Shown here piece by piece: positions 36,565 through 46,389 of a stretch of DNA of 64,000 bases. Each line of letters starts with the position of its first letter. Within the stretch, counting starts at the first letter, position 1. The notes under the pieces are model-generated. The model was given only the letters and a program-made list of their open reading frames with translations, had not been told where the DNA came from and did no database searches. Origin of the DNA: Clostridium_AW sp963515715 (GTDB taxonomy: Bacteria > Bacillota > Clostridia > Clostridiales > Clostridiaceae); assembly GCF_963515715.1 (NCBI RefSeq), contig NZ_CAUPZS010000019.1, positions 18,884 through 82,883 on the forward strand, read 5' to 3'. A program made the position numbers and the translations under genes.

Positions 36565-36643
36565 TTTTTTATGTTTTTCTTAGCAAACTTAATATATAAT
36601 AGAGTTAATATTATATATTTTTAAAGGCATGGAGGATTTACAT

Positions 36644-36901
36644 ATGAAAAAATTCTGGGTTTTAACTTTAGGAGCGGTAGCAATAGCAGGAGTTTGGGGA
36701 TATCTTTTAGATTTAAGGCATGGGAATGTATCGGGATTTATAGCAAAAATATTCCTTGTTTTTGCTTTCATGATTGGTCTTCAGCTTTCCATGAAAAGAG
36801 CACAAAAGAAAATGAATGATGATATAAGCAATAATAATGTAAGTAATAATAATAATGTAAACAAAACTTCTAAAGGGAAAAAGAAAAATAAAAGAAAATA
36901 A
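36644..36901 (+). CDS. Small two-helix membrane protein
   Basis: An 85-residue protein with two hydrophobic helices (residues about 4-22 and 37-55) and a basic Asn/Lys tail. Function unknown. GGAGGATTTACAT precedes the ATG at 36644. A clear terminator follows. Confidence 0.65.
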   Translation: MKKFWVLTLGAVAIAGVWGYLLDLRHGNVSGFIAKIFLVFAFMIGLQLSMKRAQKKMNDDISNNNVSNNNNVNKTSKGKKKNKRK

Positions 36902-36913
36902 AATATTATAAAG

Positions 36914-36958
36914 AAACCCAATAAATGATTCTAAACATTTATTGGGTTTTATTTTTAT
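36914..36958. terminator. Terminator between convergent genes
   Basis: AAACCCAATAAATG (36914-36927) pairs perfectly with CATTTATTGGGTTT (36936-36949), followed by TATTTTTATTTTT. Confidence 0.9.
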
Positions 36959-36990
36959 TTTTAAAATTACAAAGAATAAAGAAGAATTTA

Positions 36991-37887
36991 CTATGTTGTT
37001 TTATTATAAAAATATAATTTTCCATCCTCTATAGAACCTTCTATTTTTCCCTGATTATATAAATAATTAACAAGGGCAGATACAGAAGAAAAGTTTAAAT
37101 GATATTGAGTGAATCCCATAGACAAATCGTTTAATATGGCTAAATTTTGAAGTATATCTTCTTTTGTCATTGGGCCATCTAAGAGATCTAATATCTGTTC
37201 CATAAAATAATTTATATTATTTAAATTATGTTGTACTAAATCTTTAATTTGATCTTTAAGAACCATTTCATTGCTATGAGCCAATATGAAATAGTCGCAA
37301 TCTATATCATCGATAATTTTTAAGGTATTTATACTTTCTTCAATGTCATAAAGGTATGGCAATGAGTATTTGTCTATAATTTCATCACTAAACAGAGCAT
37401 CTCCTAAGAAACATACTTTTTCAGGGGTAATAAATCCAATATGTTCTTGAGAATGTCCTTTTAAAGATAATGTTTCAAACTTTTCATCATTTATTTTATT
37501 TATTCCAGAATCTAATATAAAATCCACATCACATTTTTTAGTAATCCTTTTTAATCCTTTTATAGGTATAGAGTTGGATAAAATACAAGGGTATAGCTCA
37601 GGATTTTCCATGAATATTTTTTCTTTAGCTGAAGTAAAGATTAAAGAACCTGGATAGTTCTCCTTAAAATAAAAATTTCCACCACAATGATCCACATGAC
37701 TGTGAGTATTAATTATATATTTGGGATGAAGGTTATTTTGTATTAACACTTCATCAATTTTTCGTGCTTGAGAATTATTAATTCCTGTATCTACTAATAA
37801 ACAATTTTTATTTTTAAAAACATAAACTCCAATATTTGTAGGTGCATTTATGTAATATGTATTTCCTTTAATTTTAATTAAGTCCAT
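36991..37887 (-). CDS. MBL-fold metallohydrolase
   Basis: A 298-residue protein. The zinc motif HSHVDHCGGN (HxHxDH) lies near residue 62, and further ligands are in SLKGHSQEHIGF near 138, FLGDALFSDE near 155 and ILAHSNEM near 202. It belongs to the glyoxalase II-like group with a C-terminal helical segment. The substrate is not predictable. AGGATGTGAC precedes the ATG. Confidence 0.82.
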   Translation of the reverse strand: MDLIKIKGNTYYINAPTNIGVYVFKNKNCLLVDTGINNSQARKIDEVLIQNNLHPKYIINTHSHVDHCGGNFYFKENYPGSLIFTSAKEKIFMENPELYPCILSNSIPIKGLKRITKKCDVDFILDSGINKINDEKFETLSLKGHSQEHIGFITPEKVCFLGDALFSDEIIDKYSLPYLYDIEESINTLKIIDDIDCDYFILAHSNEMVLKDQIKDLVQHNLNNINYFMEQILDLLDGPMTKEDILQNLAILNDLSMGFTQYHLNFSSVSALVNYLYNQGKIEGSIEDGKLYFYNKTT

Positions 37888-38051
37888 TTTGTCACATCCT
37901 AAAAAATAATTTATTTAATAAGTATAGCATCTTTTTACGTGATTAATAAAGTTATTTAAGCATACAATATATAAGAAACTTTTATAAAAAATTTATACTA
38001 TTTTATGATATAATATTATAGATAAGATTCCATTTAAACGGGGGTATGATT

Positions 38052-38321
38052 ATGAAAGTAATAAAAAGAGATAGAAGAACTCAAGATTTTGATATTGATA
38101 AAATAAAAATTACTTTAATAAGGGCGGCAGAAGAAGCTAAAACACCATTTAATGAATCAGACATTGATATGATATCAAAAGTAATAAAAAAGACAATTAT
38201 GAATGATTTCAATGGTGTAATTAGATCAAAGGAAATTAGATGCATAGTATTAGAAGAATTAAGGAAGTTAGGTTTTGATAATGTAGCTGATTTATATGAC
38301 AATTACATTAAACATAATTAA
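38052..38321 (+). CDS. Stand-alone ATP-cone domain protein
   Basis: An 89-residue protein that is little more than an ATP-cone: VIKRDRRTQDFDIDKIKITL (residues 3-22), then VRSKEIRCIVLEEL-like helices and a final DNVADLYDNYIK. Such domains are nucleotide sensors at the front of ribonucleotide reductases and in NrdR. Here there is neither the NrdR zinc ribbon nor a reductase, so it may act in trans or be a regulator. ACGGGGGTATGATT precedes the chosen start. Confidence 0.75.
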   Translation: MKVIKRDRRTQDFDIDKIKITLIRAAEEAKTPFNESDIDMISKVIKKTIMNDFNGVIRSKEIRCIVLEELRKLGFDNVADLYDNYIKHN

Positions 38322-38378
38322 AGCACATTATGATTTGATAGTCAATTCTCCTAAAATAAATGGCTGGAGGTATATATT

Positions 38379-39770
38379 ATGAGGTTAAGTATGAAAATAA
38401 ATGACTTACGAGATAATATAATAAAATCTACACAAGAAATATTAAGAATTAAAAGTATAGAAGATGAGAGTAAAGAAGGAATGCCTTTTGGAGAAGGTGT
38501 TTCAAAAGCCTTAGAGTATGCTTTGAACCTATCTAAAGAAATGGGATTTAAAACTAAAAATTTAGATGGTTACATAGGATATGCAGAATACGGAGAAGGT
38601 GAAGATTATATCGCTGTTTTAGGGCATTTAGATGTGGTGCCAGAAGGGGATGGTTGGAAACATCCACCTTATGGTGCAGAAATACATGAGGGAAAGATAT
38701 ATGCAAGAGGGGCATTGGATGATAAAGGGCCCATTATAGCAGCTTTATATGGATTAAAGGCAATTAAGGATATTGGCTTACCGCTATCTAAGAGGGTAAG
38801 GATAATATTTGGAACAAATGAAGAAACTGGTTGTGGCGAGATGGAATATTACTTAAAGCATGAAAAACCTCCAGTAGCAGGCTTTACACCAGACGCTATG
38901 TATCCTTTAATATTTGCAGAAAAAGGAATATTATCTTTTAATTTATCAAAGGAAATTAAGGTACTAGAAACAAAAGATTTTTCTATAAAGTATATCAAAG
39001 GTGGACAAAGAGTAAATATGGTCCCAGACTATTGTGAAGTTGGAATATGGGCAATGGAAAAGGATATAATTATAAAAGCACTGGATAAATTTAAACAAAG
39101 CTATGATTATAATTTAACTGCTCATATAAAAAGTGATATGTTAGTTATAAAATCCATTGGGGTATCTGCACATGGTAGTACTCCAGAAATAGGGGTTAAT
39201 GCTATAATGCAAATGTTTAGTTTTTTAGAGACACTTCCTATTTATAGGACTGATATATTCGATTTTATAAGGCTTATGAATAATAAAGTTGGATCTGAAA
39301 CTAATGGGAAATCCTTAGGAATAAATCTGAAAGATGAGGATTCTGGAGAGTTAAGCTTTAATGTAGGAACTGTAGAAATAAAGGATGAAAAATTAGTTAT
39401 AGGAATTAATGTAAGATATCCTGTGTCCTTTAAAAAGGAAGATGTTTTAGAACCTATAGAAAAAGTTTTAAAGGATAGGAAAATAGAGATTGAAGATATA
39501 AGTCATCAAAAGCCACTTTATTTCCCGAAAGATCATCCACTTATAAAAACCTTATTAAGGGTTTACAGTGAACAAACTGGAGATCATAGAGAGCCTATAG
39601 CAATAGGTGGAGGAACTTATGCTAAGGAAATGCCAAATATAGTAGCTTTTGGACCTATATTTCCCGGGAAACCGGATTTAGATCATCAAGCTAATGAATA
39701 TATTGAGATTGAAGATTTAATTAGTAATACAAAAATCTATGCACATTCTATATATGAATTGGCGAAATAA
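38379..39770 (+). CDS. pepV: Dipeptidase PepV (M20 family)
   Basis: A 463-residue M20 metallopeptidase. Metal ligands are seen in LGHLDVVPEGDGW (near residue 86), ARGALDDKGPI (near 110) and FGTNEETGCGEMEY (near 145). The lid domain is present (about 180-370, with SAHGSTPEIGVNA), and LDHQANEYI near the end supplies the last His. It releases amino acids from dipeptides in the cytosol. GCTGGAGGTATATATT precedes the ATG. Confidence 0.9.
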   Translation: MRLSMKINDLRDNIIKSTQEILRIKSIEDESKEGMPFGEGVSKALEYALNLSKEMGFKTKNLDGYIGYAEYGEGEDYIAVLGHLDVVPEGDGWKHPPYGAEIHEGKIYARGALDDKGPIIAALYGLKAIKDIGLPLSKRVRIIFGTNEETGCGEMEYYLKHEKPPVAGFTPDAMYPLIFAEKGILSFNLSKEIKVLETKDFSIKYIKGGQRVNMVPDYCEVGIWAMEKDIIIKALDKFKQSYDYNLTAHIKSDMLVIKSIGVSAHGSTPEIGVNAIMQMFSFLETLPIYRTDIFDFIRLMNNKVGSETNGKSLGINLKDEDSGELSFNVGTVEIKDEKLVIGINVRYPVSFKKEDVLEPIEKVLKDRKIEIEDISHQKPLYFPKDHPLIKTLLRVYSEQTGDHREPIAIGGGTYAKEMPNIVAFGPIFPGKPDLDHQANEYIEIEDLISNTKIYAHSIYELAK

Positions 39771-39918
39771 GTATATTATTGGAAAGAATGGGATGATATT
39801 TCCATTCTTTTTTATTTTGGTTAAAATTTAGTGAGAAAAATTCTTTTTAATATATAAATTAGCTAATTATGGTGATATAATTGAATTGTCAGATAATATT
39901 TTCAGAGGAGGGGTTCTG

Positions 39919-40695
39919 GTGCTGGCAAATGTTCATATAGCCTATAAAATAATTTTCTTATGTGCAGCAGGATTTTTGTCTGCTTTTGTTGACTCAATAG
40001 CAGGAGGAGGCGGTCTCATAAGTGTACCTGCCTATTTTTTAGTTGGTTTTCCACCACATTTCACATTGGGGACAAATAAGTTTTCAGCCAGCTGTGGTTC
40101 TGTAGTAAGTACAGCAAAATTTGCCCAATCTGGTAAGGTGGACAAAGCTGTACTAAAAGTATTGCTTCCATTTACTTTACTTGGAGCAGCTACTGGAGTT
40201 TATACAGTACTTTTACTTGATTCAAATTTATTAAAACCTATTGTATTAGCTTTGCTTTTGGGTGTAGGTATTTATAGTTTTTTTTCTAAGACTGTAGGTA
40301 TGGAAGATAACTTTGAAGGAACTACTAGAAAGACTTTAATAATCGGTAGTGTTTTTGCTTTTGCCATGGGATTTTATGATGGTTTTTTTGGTCCAGGCGT
40401 AGGATCATTTTTAATTTTCGGACTTATAAAAATATATGGTTTTGATTTTGTTAGGGCAAGTGGAAATGCAAAAGCTATGAATTTAATGAGTAATGTTACA
40501 TCCCTAGTGTTATTTGCAATCAAAGGAAAAATATATTACCTTATGGGAATACCAATGGCAATATTTATGACTATTGGCGCTCGAGTAGGGACAAAGCTAG
40601 CATTAAAAGAGGGGGCAAAATTTATAAAGCCTATTTTTGTCACTATGTCACTAGCAGTAGCTGGAAAAATGCTTTACGAAATGGTATTAAAATAA
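39919..40695 (+). CDS. TSUP (TauE/SafE) family membrane transporter
   Basis: About 258 residues with around eight hydrophobic segments. The paired family motifs are AFVDSIAGGGGLISVPAYF near residue 23 and GFYDGFFGPGVGSFLIFG near 150, each followed by a GTNK/GNAK-type turn. Family members move sulfite, sulfoacetate or other organosulfur anions. The GTG at 39919 follows AGAGGAGGGGTTCT; an upstream TTG is less likely. Confidence 0.82.
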   Translation: MLANVHIAYKIIFLCAAGFLSAFVDSIAGGGGLISVPAYFLVGFPPHFTLGTNKFSASCGSVVSTAKFAQSGKVDKAVLKVLLPFTLLGAATGVYTVLLLDSNLLKPIVLALLLGVGIYSFFSKTVGMEDNFEGTTRKTLIIGSVFAFAMGFYDGFFGPGVGSFLIFGLIKIYGFDFVRASGNAKAMNLMSNVTSLVLFAIKGKIYYLMGIPMAIFMTIGARVGTKLALKEGAKFIKPIFVTMSLAVAGKMLYEMVLK

Positions 40696-40742
40696 ATTCT
40701 TTAATTGACAATTGATATTTGATAATTGACAATTATGGATAA

Positions 40743-40806
40743 AATTTTAGCATGCTAAAATTCGTGAAAATATATTAGGGATTCTGCTTAAGCAGAATCC
40801 CTTCTC
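40743..40806. terminator. Palindromes and terminator between convergent genes
   Basis: A 20-bp perfect palindrome (40743-40762, centre AGCATGCT) is followed by GGGATTCTGCTTAAGCAGAATCCC (centred at 40789) and a T-rich tract. The second is a good bidirectional terminator. Direct repeats of AATTGACAATT precede them. Confidence 0.75.
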
Positions 40807-40837
40807 CAATTCTCCATTATGAACTCTCAATTTTCAA

Positions 40838-42655
40838 CTATTTAAGAAGATTGTATTTCAAAATCAAATCAGAATATTCTAATTGATTGATAACACTTTC
40901 TTTAAAGTTAGTTAGCTTATCATTTTCGGAAATTTTATTTCCAGTATTCATATCATAGAAGGAGTTATCTGAGGATAAATAAAAAACTTTACCATCTGTA
41001 AAGGAACCATTTCTAAAGATAACTTTACCTTCTTTTGAGTTAAATAAATCTTTTCCCATCATATTTTCAACTGGTAGGTTAAAAATATTAGCTAAAGTAG
41101 GATAAAGATCTACTTGTCCACCATATAATTCATAAAGTCCTTTGTGCTGATCTTCTGGAAAATGTATCATTAATGGAACTTTATTTAGCTCCATCCATTC
41201 CAGCTCTGTAAAATCATTAAGGCCTAAAAATTTAGCGAGTTCTCCTTTGTTTTCTTTTGGTATAGCATAGTGATCTCCATAAAGCACTAAGATAGAGTTA
41301 TCTAAGGCGCCTTTTTTCTCTAACTCTTCTATAAACATTCCAAGTTGCTTATCTGTATAGTGAATAGATTTTAAATAATTTCCAAGAAGAGTTCCTTCGA
41401 ATTCTCCAACAGGGAAATCGCCGTATTTTTCCGTGTCATCATAAGGAAAATGACTAGTCAATGTAACTAAAAAGGAATAGTAAGGTTCCTTTAAGTTGTC
41501 CATTTTTTCAAGACTCTGTTTAAAAAAGGATTCATCACTTAATCCTAGACCGATTGACTCGTCGACGTTATAGTCTTTTTCTCCATGAAACTCTTGAAAG
41601 CCGTATTTAGGAAACATTATATTCCTATTCCAAAAATTATCTCTAAAACCATGAAAGGCACTTGTGTTATAACCTTTCTTTGCTAAGGCTTCTGGTAATG
41701 CATTAAACTGGTTGTTAGTATATAAATAGGTAACAGAACCTGATGGAGTAGGATATAGGGAGTTATTTGATATAAACTCTGCATCAGAAGTTCCGCCAGA
41801 AGCAGTTTGATAGAAATAATTATTAAAATAAGCACTCCTTTTCATAAGCTTATTTAGGTTAGGGGTAATTTCCTCTCCAAGTATGGTTTTATCTATAGGA
41901 AAACCTTGCAATGCTTCTACTTGAATCATAATAAGATTTTTGCCTTCCCCTACTCCTTTTAAATTTTCAGAGGAGTTTTCAGAGTTACTAATTAAAAAAC
42001 TATTCAACTCTTCTTTAGTTTCTTTAGAAAGAGGAATTTTTTTACTAATGGAATTAAGGGCTAAGTTATAACCGTCTAGAAGATGATAGTTTACCACCCC
42101 AAGCTTTTTAGCTACATAAACTTTGTTGTACATAGTACTTAAGAGTCTAGGTTGTTCTTTAGATAAATCATATATCTTAATTGCACTTGCTGTAGTTCCA
42201 ATTAGCAATAAAGAAATAGAAATTATCGCTCTAGTTTTAAAATTTACAGCTTGTGATTTATGACCTTTGTACAATTTATGAATTATTAAAAATACGAAAA
42301 TATCTATAAAGTAAAGAAAATCTGTAGCTTTAAGTAAATTCCCAACACTGCTCTTTACAGCACCTAATTGAAAGCCATTTAACATAACGGGCAAGGATAT
42401 GATATCTTTAAAATATCTAAAATAGTTTAAATCACCTATTATAAATAGGGTAATAATTATATTAAATATGGTGTAAATCTTAAATCTTTTATCTTTATTA
42501 AATAAAAATCCAATACCAGCAAATAATAGAACAGAGGATAGTACTGGAATAAAAATAGACCTATATGTGAAGTAGCCTTTTTCTATTTCTCTACCAAAAA
42601 GTAATAACTTTATGGTTACAGTAAATACAAACGAGATTAAATCTAATCCTGGCAT
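40838..42655 (-). CDS. LTA synthase family sulfatase-fold membrane protein
   Basis: About 605 residues. Five N-terminal membrane helices are followed by an extracellular alkaline-phosphatase/sulfatase domain. NLIMIQVEALQGF near residue 245 supplies the metal Glu, TASGGTSDAEF near 292 the catalytic Thr, and VLYGDHYAIP near 468 the Asp/His ligands. LtaS enzymes polymerise glycerolphosphate lipoteichoic acid, and relatives modify other cell-wall polymers. The ATG at 42655 follows GAGGAGGTTTGTA. Which polymer it serves is not shown. Confidence 0.85.
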   Translation of the reverse strand: MPGLDLISFVFTVTIKLLLFGREIEKGYFTYRSIFIPVLSSVLLFAGIGFLFNKDKRFKIYTIFNIIITLFIIGDLNYFRYFKDIISLPVMLNGFQLGAVKSSVGNLLKATDFLYFIDIFVFLIIHKLYKGHKSQAVNFKTRAIISISLLLIGTTASAIKIYDLSKEQPRLLSTMYNKVYVAKKLGVVNYHLLDGYNLALNSISKKIPLSKETKEELNSFLISNSENSSENLKGVGEGKNLIMIQVEALQGFPIDKTILGEEITPNLNKLMKRSAYFNNYFYQTASGGTSDAEFISNNSLYPTPSGSVTYLYTNNQFNALPEALAKKGYNTSAFHGFRDNFWNRNIMFPKYGFQEFHGEKDYNVDESIGLGLSDESFFKQSLEKMDNLKEPYYSFLVTLTSHFPYDDTEKYGDFPVGEFEGTLLGNYLKSIHYTDKQLGMFIEELEKKGALDNSILVLYGDHYAIPKENKGELAKFLGLNDFTELEWMELNKVPLMIHFPEDQHKGLYELYGGQVDLYPTLANIFNLPVENMMGKDLFNSKEGKVIFRNGSFTDGKVFYLSSDNSFYDMNTGNKISENDKLTNFKESVINQLEYSDLILKYNLLK

Positions 42656-42885
42656 TACAAACCTCCTCAAATAAATTGCATCAAGTAATATTATATTTTA
42701 TAAATATTACTTATAAGAAAACAAATTGTAAATAAAATACAAACAAAACTATAAGATTTTGGCACGGTTAATATTTTATAGTTTATTCACAAATTAGTCA
42801 ACGGTTCAGTATTTACTTTACAATCATACTGTAGGATAATAGTATTTGTATCAAAATTACGGAAAAAGAGATTGGAGGGTTATAT

Positions 42886-43266
42886 ATGACAGAAGAAAAT
42901 AAGGTTTTAGAAAATGAAGTGGAAGAATCAAAAGAAACAATGGTTGTAGATGAAAATAAAGAAAATGCTATAGAAAAAGAGGAAAAAATAGATTTAGATG
43001 ATTACGTTGAAGAAGCATCAACGGAGTCAGAAACAGCAGAAGTAAAAGCAGAAGTGAAAAAGGAAAATAGCATTTTTATAGATAACTTAACAAAGGTTGC
43101 AATAATGCTTTCTATTTCTTTAGCAGCATATTTAATTTTAGACATGGTTATCTTAAGAATATTAGGATATAAATTTGCAAGAGCCTATATAGGTACAGGA
43201 ATTTTATTTACATATATATTAGTAACAATTATATATCCAGTATTTAAAAAAGATAAAGAACGTTAA
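42886..43266 (+). CDS. Hypothetical membrane protein with acidic N-terminus
   Basis: A 126-residue protein. The first 60 residues are very rich in Glu, Lys and Asp and probably disordered in the cytosol. Two hydrophobic helices follow (about 68-90 and 96-116). Not recognised. TTGGAGGGTTATAT precedes the ATG. It lies 27 bases before rlmD and may be co-transcribed. Confidence 0.65.
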   Translation: MTEENKVLENEVEESKETMVVDENKENAIEKEEKIDLDDYVEEASTESETAEVKAEVKKENSIFIDNLTKVAIMLSISLAAYLILDMVILRILGYKFARAYIGTGILFTYILVTIIYPVFKKDKER

Positions 43267-43293
43267 AACTTTAGAGGTGAGGATGAAGCTAAG

Positions 43294-44676
43294 ATGAGGA
43301 AAGGTAAGGAATACGAAATAAATATAACATCTACAGAATTTCCATCCACAGGAATTGGAGAGTATGAAGGATTAAAAATATATATAAAAAATGCACTGCC
43401 AGGTCAAAAGGTATTAGCTAAAATATCTAAAAAAAGAAGAGACTATGCAGAAGGAAAAATAACAAAGGTTTTAGAAGAAGTGGACTATAAAATTAAATCC
43501 AAATGTTCTATCTTTGGAGAATGTGGTGGATGTGCTCACCAAGATGTTCCCTACGATAAGCAATTGAAACTTAAAGAAGAGCAGGTTTTAAAGCTTTTCG
43601 AAGGTGGAGATATAAAGGGATTTGAATATTTAGGAATAGAAGGAAGTCCAGAAGAATTTGAATATAGAAATAAAATGGAATTTTCCTTTGGTGACATGGA
43701 AAAAGGGGGAGAGTTAACCCTTGGTATGCATGCAAAGGGCAAAAGCTTTGGAATAATCACAGCAAATGACTGCCAAATTGTAGATGAAGATTTTAGAAAA
43801 GCTTTAAATACTACTTTAGATTATTTTAGAGAAAAGAAATTGACTTATTATAGAATAATGAGTAGAGAAGGTTATTTAAGAAACTTAGTGATTAGAAAAG
43901 CTGCTAATACAGGAGAAGTTTTAATTAACTTAGTAACCACTTCTCAAATGGATTTTGATTTAGACGAGTGGGTAAGCTTAATTAAGGAAATTAACTATAA
44001 AGGAAAATTAGTAGGTATAATACATACAATAAATGATTCTTTTTCCGATGTAGTTCAAGGAGATAAGGTAGAAATACTCTATGGTAGAGATTATATAATA
44101 GAAGAGTTATTAGGTTTAAAATTTAAAATAACACCATTTTCCTTTTTCCAAACCAACTCAAAGGGAGCGGAAAAACTTTATACCATAGTAAGGGAATTCT
44201 TAGGTGAATCAAAGGATAAAGTTGTATTTGACTTGTATTGTGGAACAGGCACCATAGGTCAAATAGTAGCTCCAGAGGCAAAAAAGGTTATTGGAGTTGA
44301 ACTTATAGAGGAAGCAGTAGAGTCAGCAAACGAAAATGCAAAACTTAATGGACTTAATAACTGTGAGTTTATAGCAGGAGATGTGGCAAAGGTTATTGGA
44401 AATGTAACTGAAAAACCAGATTTAATAATACTAGACCCACCAAGACCAGGGGTGCATCCAGTAGCATTAGATTATGTAATTAAATTCGATGCTCCACAAA
44501 TAGTATATGTATCCTGTAACCCTAAAACTTTAGTAACTGATCTTAAAGTTTTAATCGAAGCAGGATATAAGGTGGAGAAGGTTAAGATTAAGGATATGTT
44601 CCCGCATACGCCGCATGTGGAGACGTGCGTGCTTTTGTCCCACAAAAACCCACAAACATCTCCACCGTCTTTATAA
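43294..44676 (+). CDS. rlmD: 23S rRNA (uracil-5-)-methyltransferase RlmD family, element-altered C-terminus
   Basis: A 460-residue protein with an N-terminal TRAM domain. Iron-sulfur cysteines occur in CSIFGECGGCAHQD (near residue 72), and the SAM-dependent domain has DLYCGTGTIGQ near 312 and the catalytic YVSCNPKTL near 405. It methylates a uracil in 23S rRNA. The last codons, from about 44600, are abruptly GC-rich, and the reading frame ends HVETCVLLSHK plus foreign residues. A mobile element is thus inserted at the 3' end and supplies a replacement tail, as in elements that use this gene as attachment site. Confidence 0.88.
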   Translation: MRKGKEYEINITSTEFPSTGIGEYEGLKIYIKNALPGQKVLAKISKKRRDYAEGKITKVLEEVDYKIKSKCSIFGECGGCAHQDVPYDKQLKLKEEQVLKLFEGGDIKGFEYLGIEGSPEEFEYRNKMEFSFGDMEKGGELTLGMHAKGKSFGIITANDCQIVDEDFRKALNTTLDYFREKKLTYYRIMSREGYLRNLVIRKAANTGEVLINLVTTSQMDFDLDEWVSLIKEINYKGKLVGIIHTINDSFSDVVQGDKVEILYGRDYIIEELLGLKFKITPFSFFQTNSKGAEKLYTIVREFLGESKDKVVFDLYCGTGTIGQIVAPEAKKVIGVELIEEAVESANENAKLNGLNNCEFIAGDVAKVIGNVTEKPDLIILDPPRPGVHPVALDYVIKFDAPQIVYVSCNPKTLVTDLKVLIEAGYKVEKVKIKDMFPHTPHVETCVLLSHKNPQTSPPSL

Positions 44677-45596
44677 ACAGGAAAATTGAATAAAATTGAC
44701 TTGAGGGGCAATTCAGCCTCGTCACATGGAAAAATCTCTATTTCTTTGATTAGCGAAGAAATTAGAGATTTTTTCTCTTCATCGCTGATTTTATCAAAGA
44801 CCTTATCAAAGTTTGCTAATAGGGTATAGATATTTTCTAAGGTGATGGCATCCTGCTCCACAGCTTTACGTCGTAGCTTTACGTCCTCAATTTTTTCTTC
44901 AAGCTCTACGATGATGTCATATAGACCATCAAGCCGGAGCGTCATATCGTGAAGTTTGCGTTCTCGAAAACGGGTATCCTCCGGCAAACTGTCAATTTCA
45001 TTTTCAAGGCGAGTTTTATTGAGTTCGACTTCTCGCAGCTTGGTTTCATAGTTTTTGAGTTCTCTGTTTAAGGTAGAAGTATCAATTTCTTTTCCAATAC
45101 GTGATTTTACTTCGGTTGCAAAATCTTGATTTTTAATCAGCTATCTGATTGCTTCAATGTCGGTCTTTTTGAGCATAGCTTTATAATCACAGCTTTTTCC
45201 TCTTGCTGTCCGAGCCTTGCTACACACATAATAGTAAATCTCTTTATATGTACCGTCTTTGTTTGTCCAGGCGTGTTTATTGGTATACATCGGCCCACCA
45301 CATTTAGGACATTTTAAGATGCCGCTTAACAAATGTACCCTGTCCCGACCAATTTTAGATGGAGATTTCACACCTGTTATTTCTCGTTTTTCATGTTCCT
45401 GGTTCCATAGTTCCTCACTTATGATAGCCTCGTGCTGACCGTCTGCAAGAATGTATTCATCTTGGTATACTTGGCGGTATTCATTTTTAGTGCCTTTGAC
45501 CTTTTCTTTTGTTCGTCTGCCAAAAGCGATTTTTCCTGAGTACACAGGGTTGTCAATTATCATTCTGACGAAATGCGTACTCCATATTATCCACAA
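44472..45596 (-). pseudogene. Large serine recombinase remnant
   Basis: The N-terminal resolvase domain with the catalytic Ser is missing. The remnant starts at a recombinase-domain piece (IIDNPVYSGKIAFGRRTKEK), then has the zinc ribbon CPKCGG...YYYVCSKA near 45.23-45.30 kb, followed by an in-frame TAG at 45141-45143. After the stop the same frame continues with the coiled coil and the C-terminal DEEKKSLISSLIKEIEIFP tail, running antisense into rlmD. It was the integrase of the element in the rlmD 3' end and is no longer functional. Confidence 0.85.
44600..44660. other. Probable attachment junction of an integrated element in rlmD
   Basis: Base composition switches from AT-rich to GC-rich at about GTTCCCGCATACGCCGCATG, inside the last rlmD codons, next to the C-terminal end of a convergent serine recombinase remnant. 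CATGTGGAGACG is the likely crossover neighbourhood. The matching far end was not found. Confidence 0.5.
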
Positions 45597-45617
45597 ATAG
45601 CTTGCAACTTCAATTTT

Positions 45618-46379
45618 TTAACTATGGTTTAGCCCTTTCAATATAAAAACAGAAAGACAGCCGTACAGCAATAAGATTATTACACTTCCCATTATGTTTC
45701 CTGCAGTGGTTATATAGTAACCGGAAAGGTTAAATACAGCCGTAATGGGATAAAAATGTTTTAAGACACTTGACATACCCACAAATAGTCCTGCAACAGA
45801 ATAAATTTCCGTGAATACCAACGCAAGCCAATACTTTTTTATGCGAGATATCAAAGCGATAATAGGAGAGATTGCAAGGAATACACCTACGCCGTCCAGA
45901 AAATACTCCTTTAGAGAACCTAAAACCAATTCTGCCGATAAATCGGAAAAATGTAAAACTGCCTCAGTTAAAAATGTTATGGAAAAGAGCAGTAAATAAA
46001 GGAGTATGCTTATCGCAAAAGTAACAATCATTTTTGCAGCAGTTAATTTCGCTTCATTTATGGGAATAAGGCGTAGGGATTTGATAGTATCCTCATCCTC
46101 TTCACGACAAATCATATAACTTCCCAAAAGGGCAATGACCGCAGGAAGAACAAAAAAGATTGACCATGGTTGAGCCTCATCCATATACCAGCCTGCATTG
46201 TCTATATACCGTGAACCATCATTGACACTCTTTAAGCCATACTGTACATCAGGGCCATGATATACATCCTGTCCACCTGCAAAAACAATGGCCGCTATCA
46301 TAACCGTAGCAAAAACTGTAATCCAAACAATCTTTGAACGGCGAAGTTTTTGACATTCCACCCAAAGTAATTTCCACAT
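45618..46379 (-). CDS. ABC-2 type permease, antimicrobial-peptide exporter subunit
   Basis: A 253-residue protein with about six membrane helices. The N-terminus MWKLLWVECQKLRRSK is typical of BcrB/LanEG-like permeases in lantibiotic-immunity and bacitracin-resistance ABC exporters. A large extracellular loop lies between helices 1 and 2 (about residues 33-68). GGTGAGGTGTAGGTA precedes the ATG. Last gene of a minus-strand set of HTH, regulator, kinase, ATPase and two permeases. The stretch is more GC-rich than its surroundings. Confidence 0.78.
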   Translation of the reverse strand: MWKLLWVECQKLRRSKIVWITVFATVMIAAIVFAGGQDVYHGPDVQYGLKSVNDGSRYIDNAGWYMDEAQPWSIFFVLPAVIALLGSYMICREEDEDTIKSLRLIPINEAKLTAAKMIVTFAISILLYLLLFSITFLTEAVLHFSDLSAELVLGSLKEYFLDGVGVFLAISPIIALISRIKKYWLALVFTEIYSVAGLFVGMSSVLKHFYPITAVFNLSGYYITTAGNIMGSVIILLLYGCLSVFILKGLNHS

Positions 46380-46389
46380 TACCTACACC

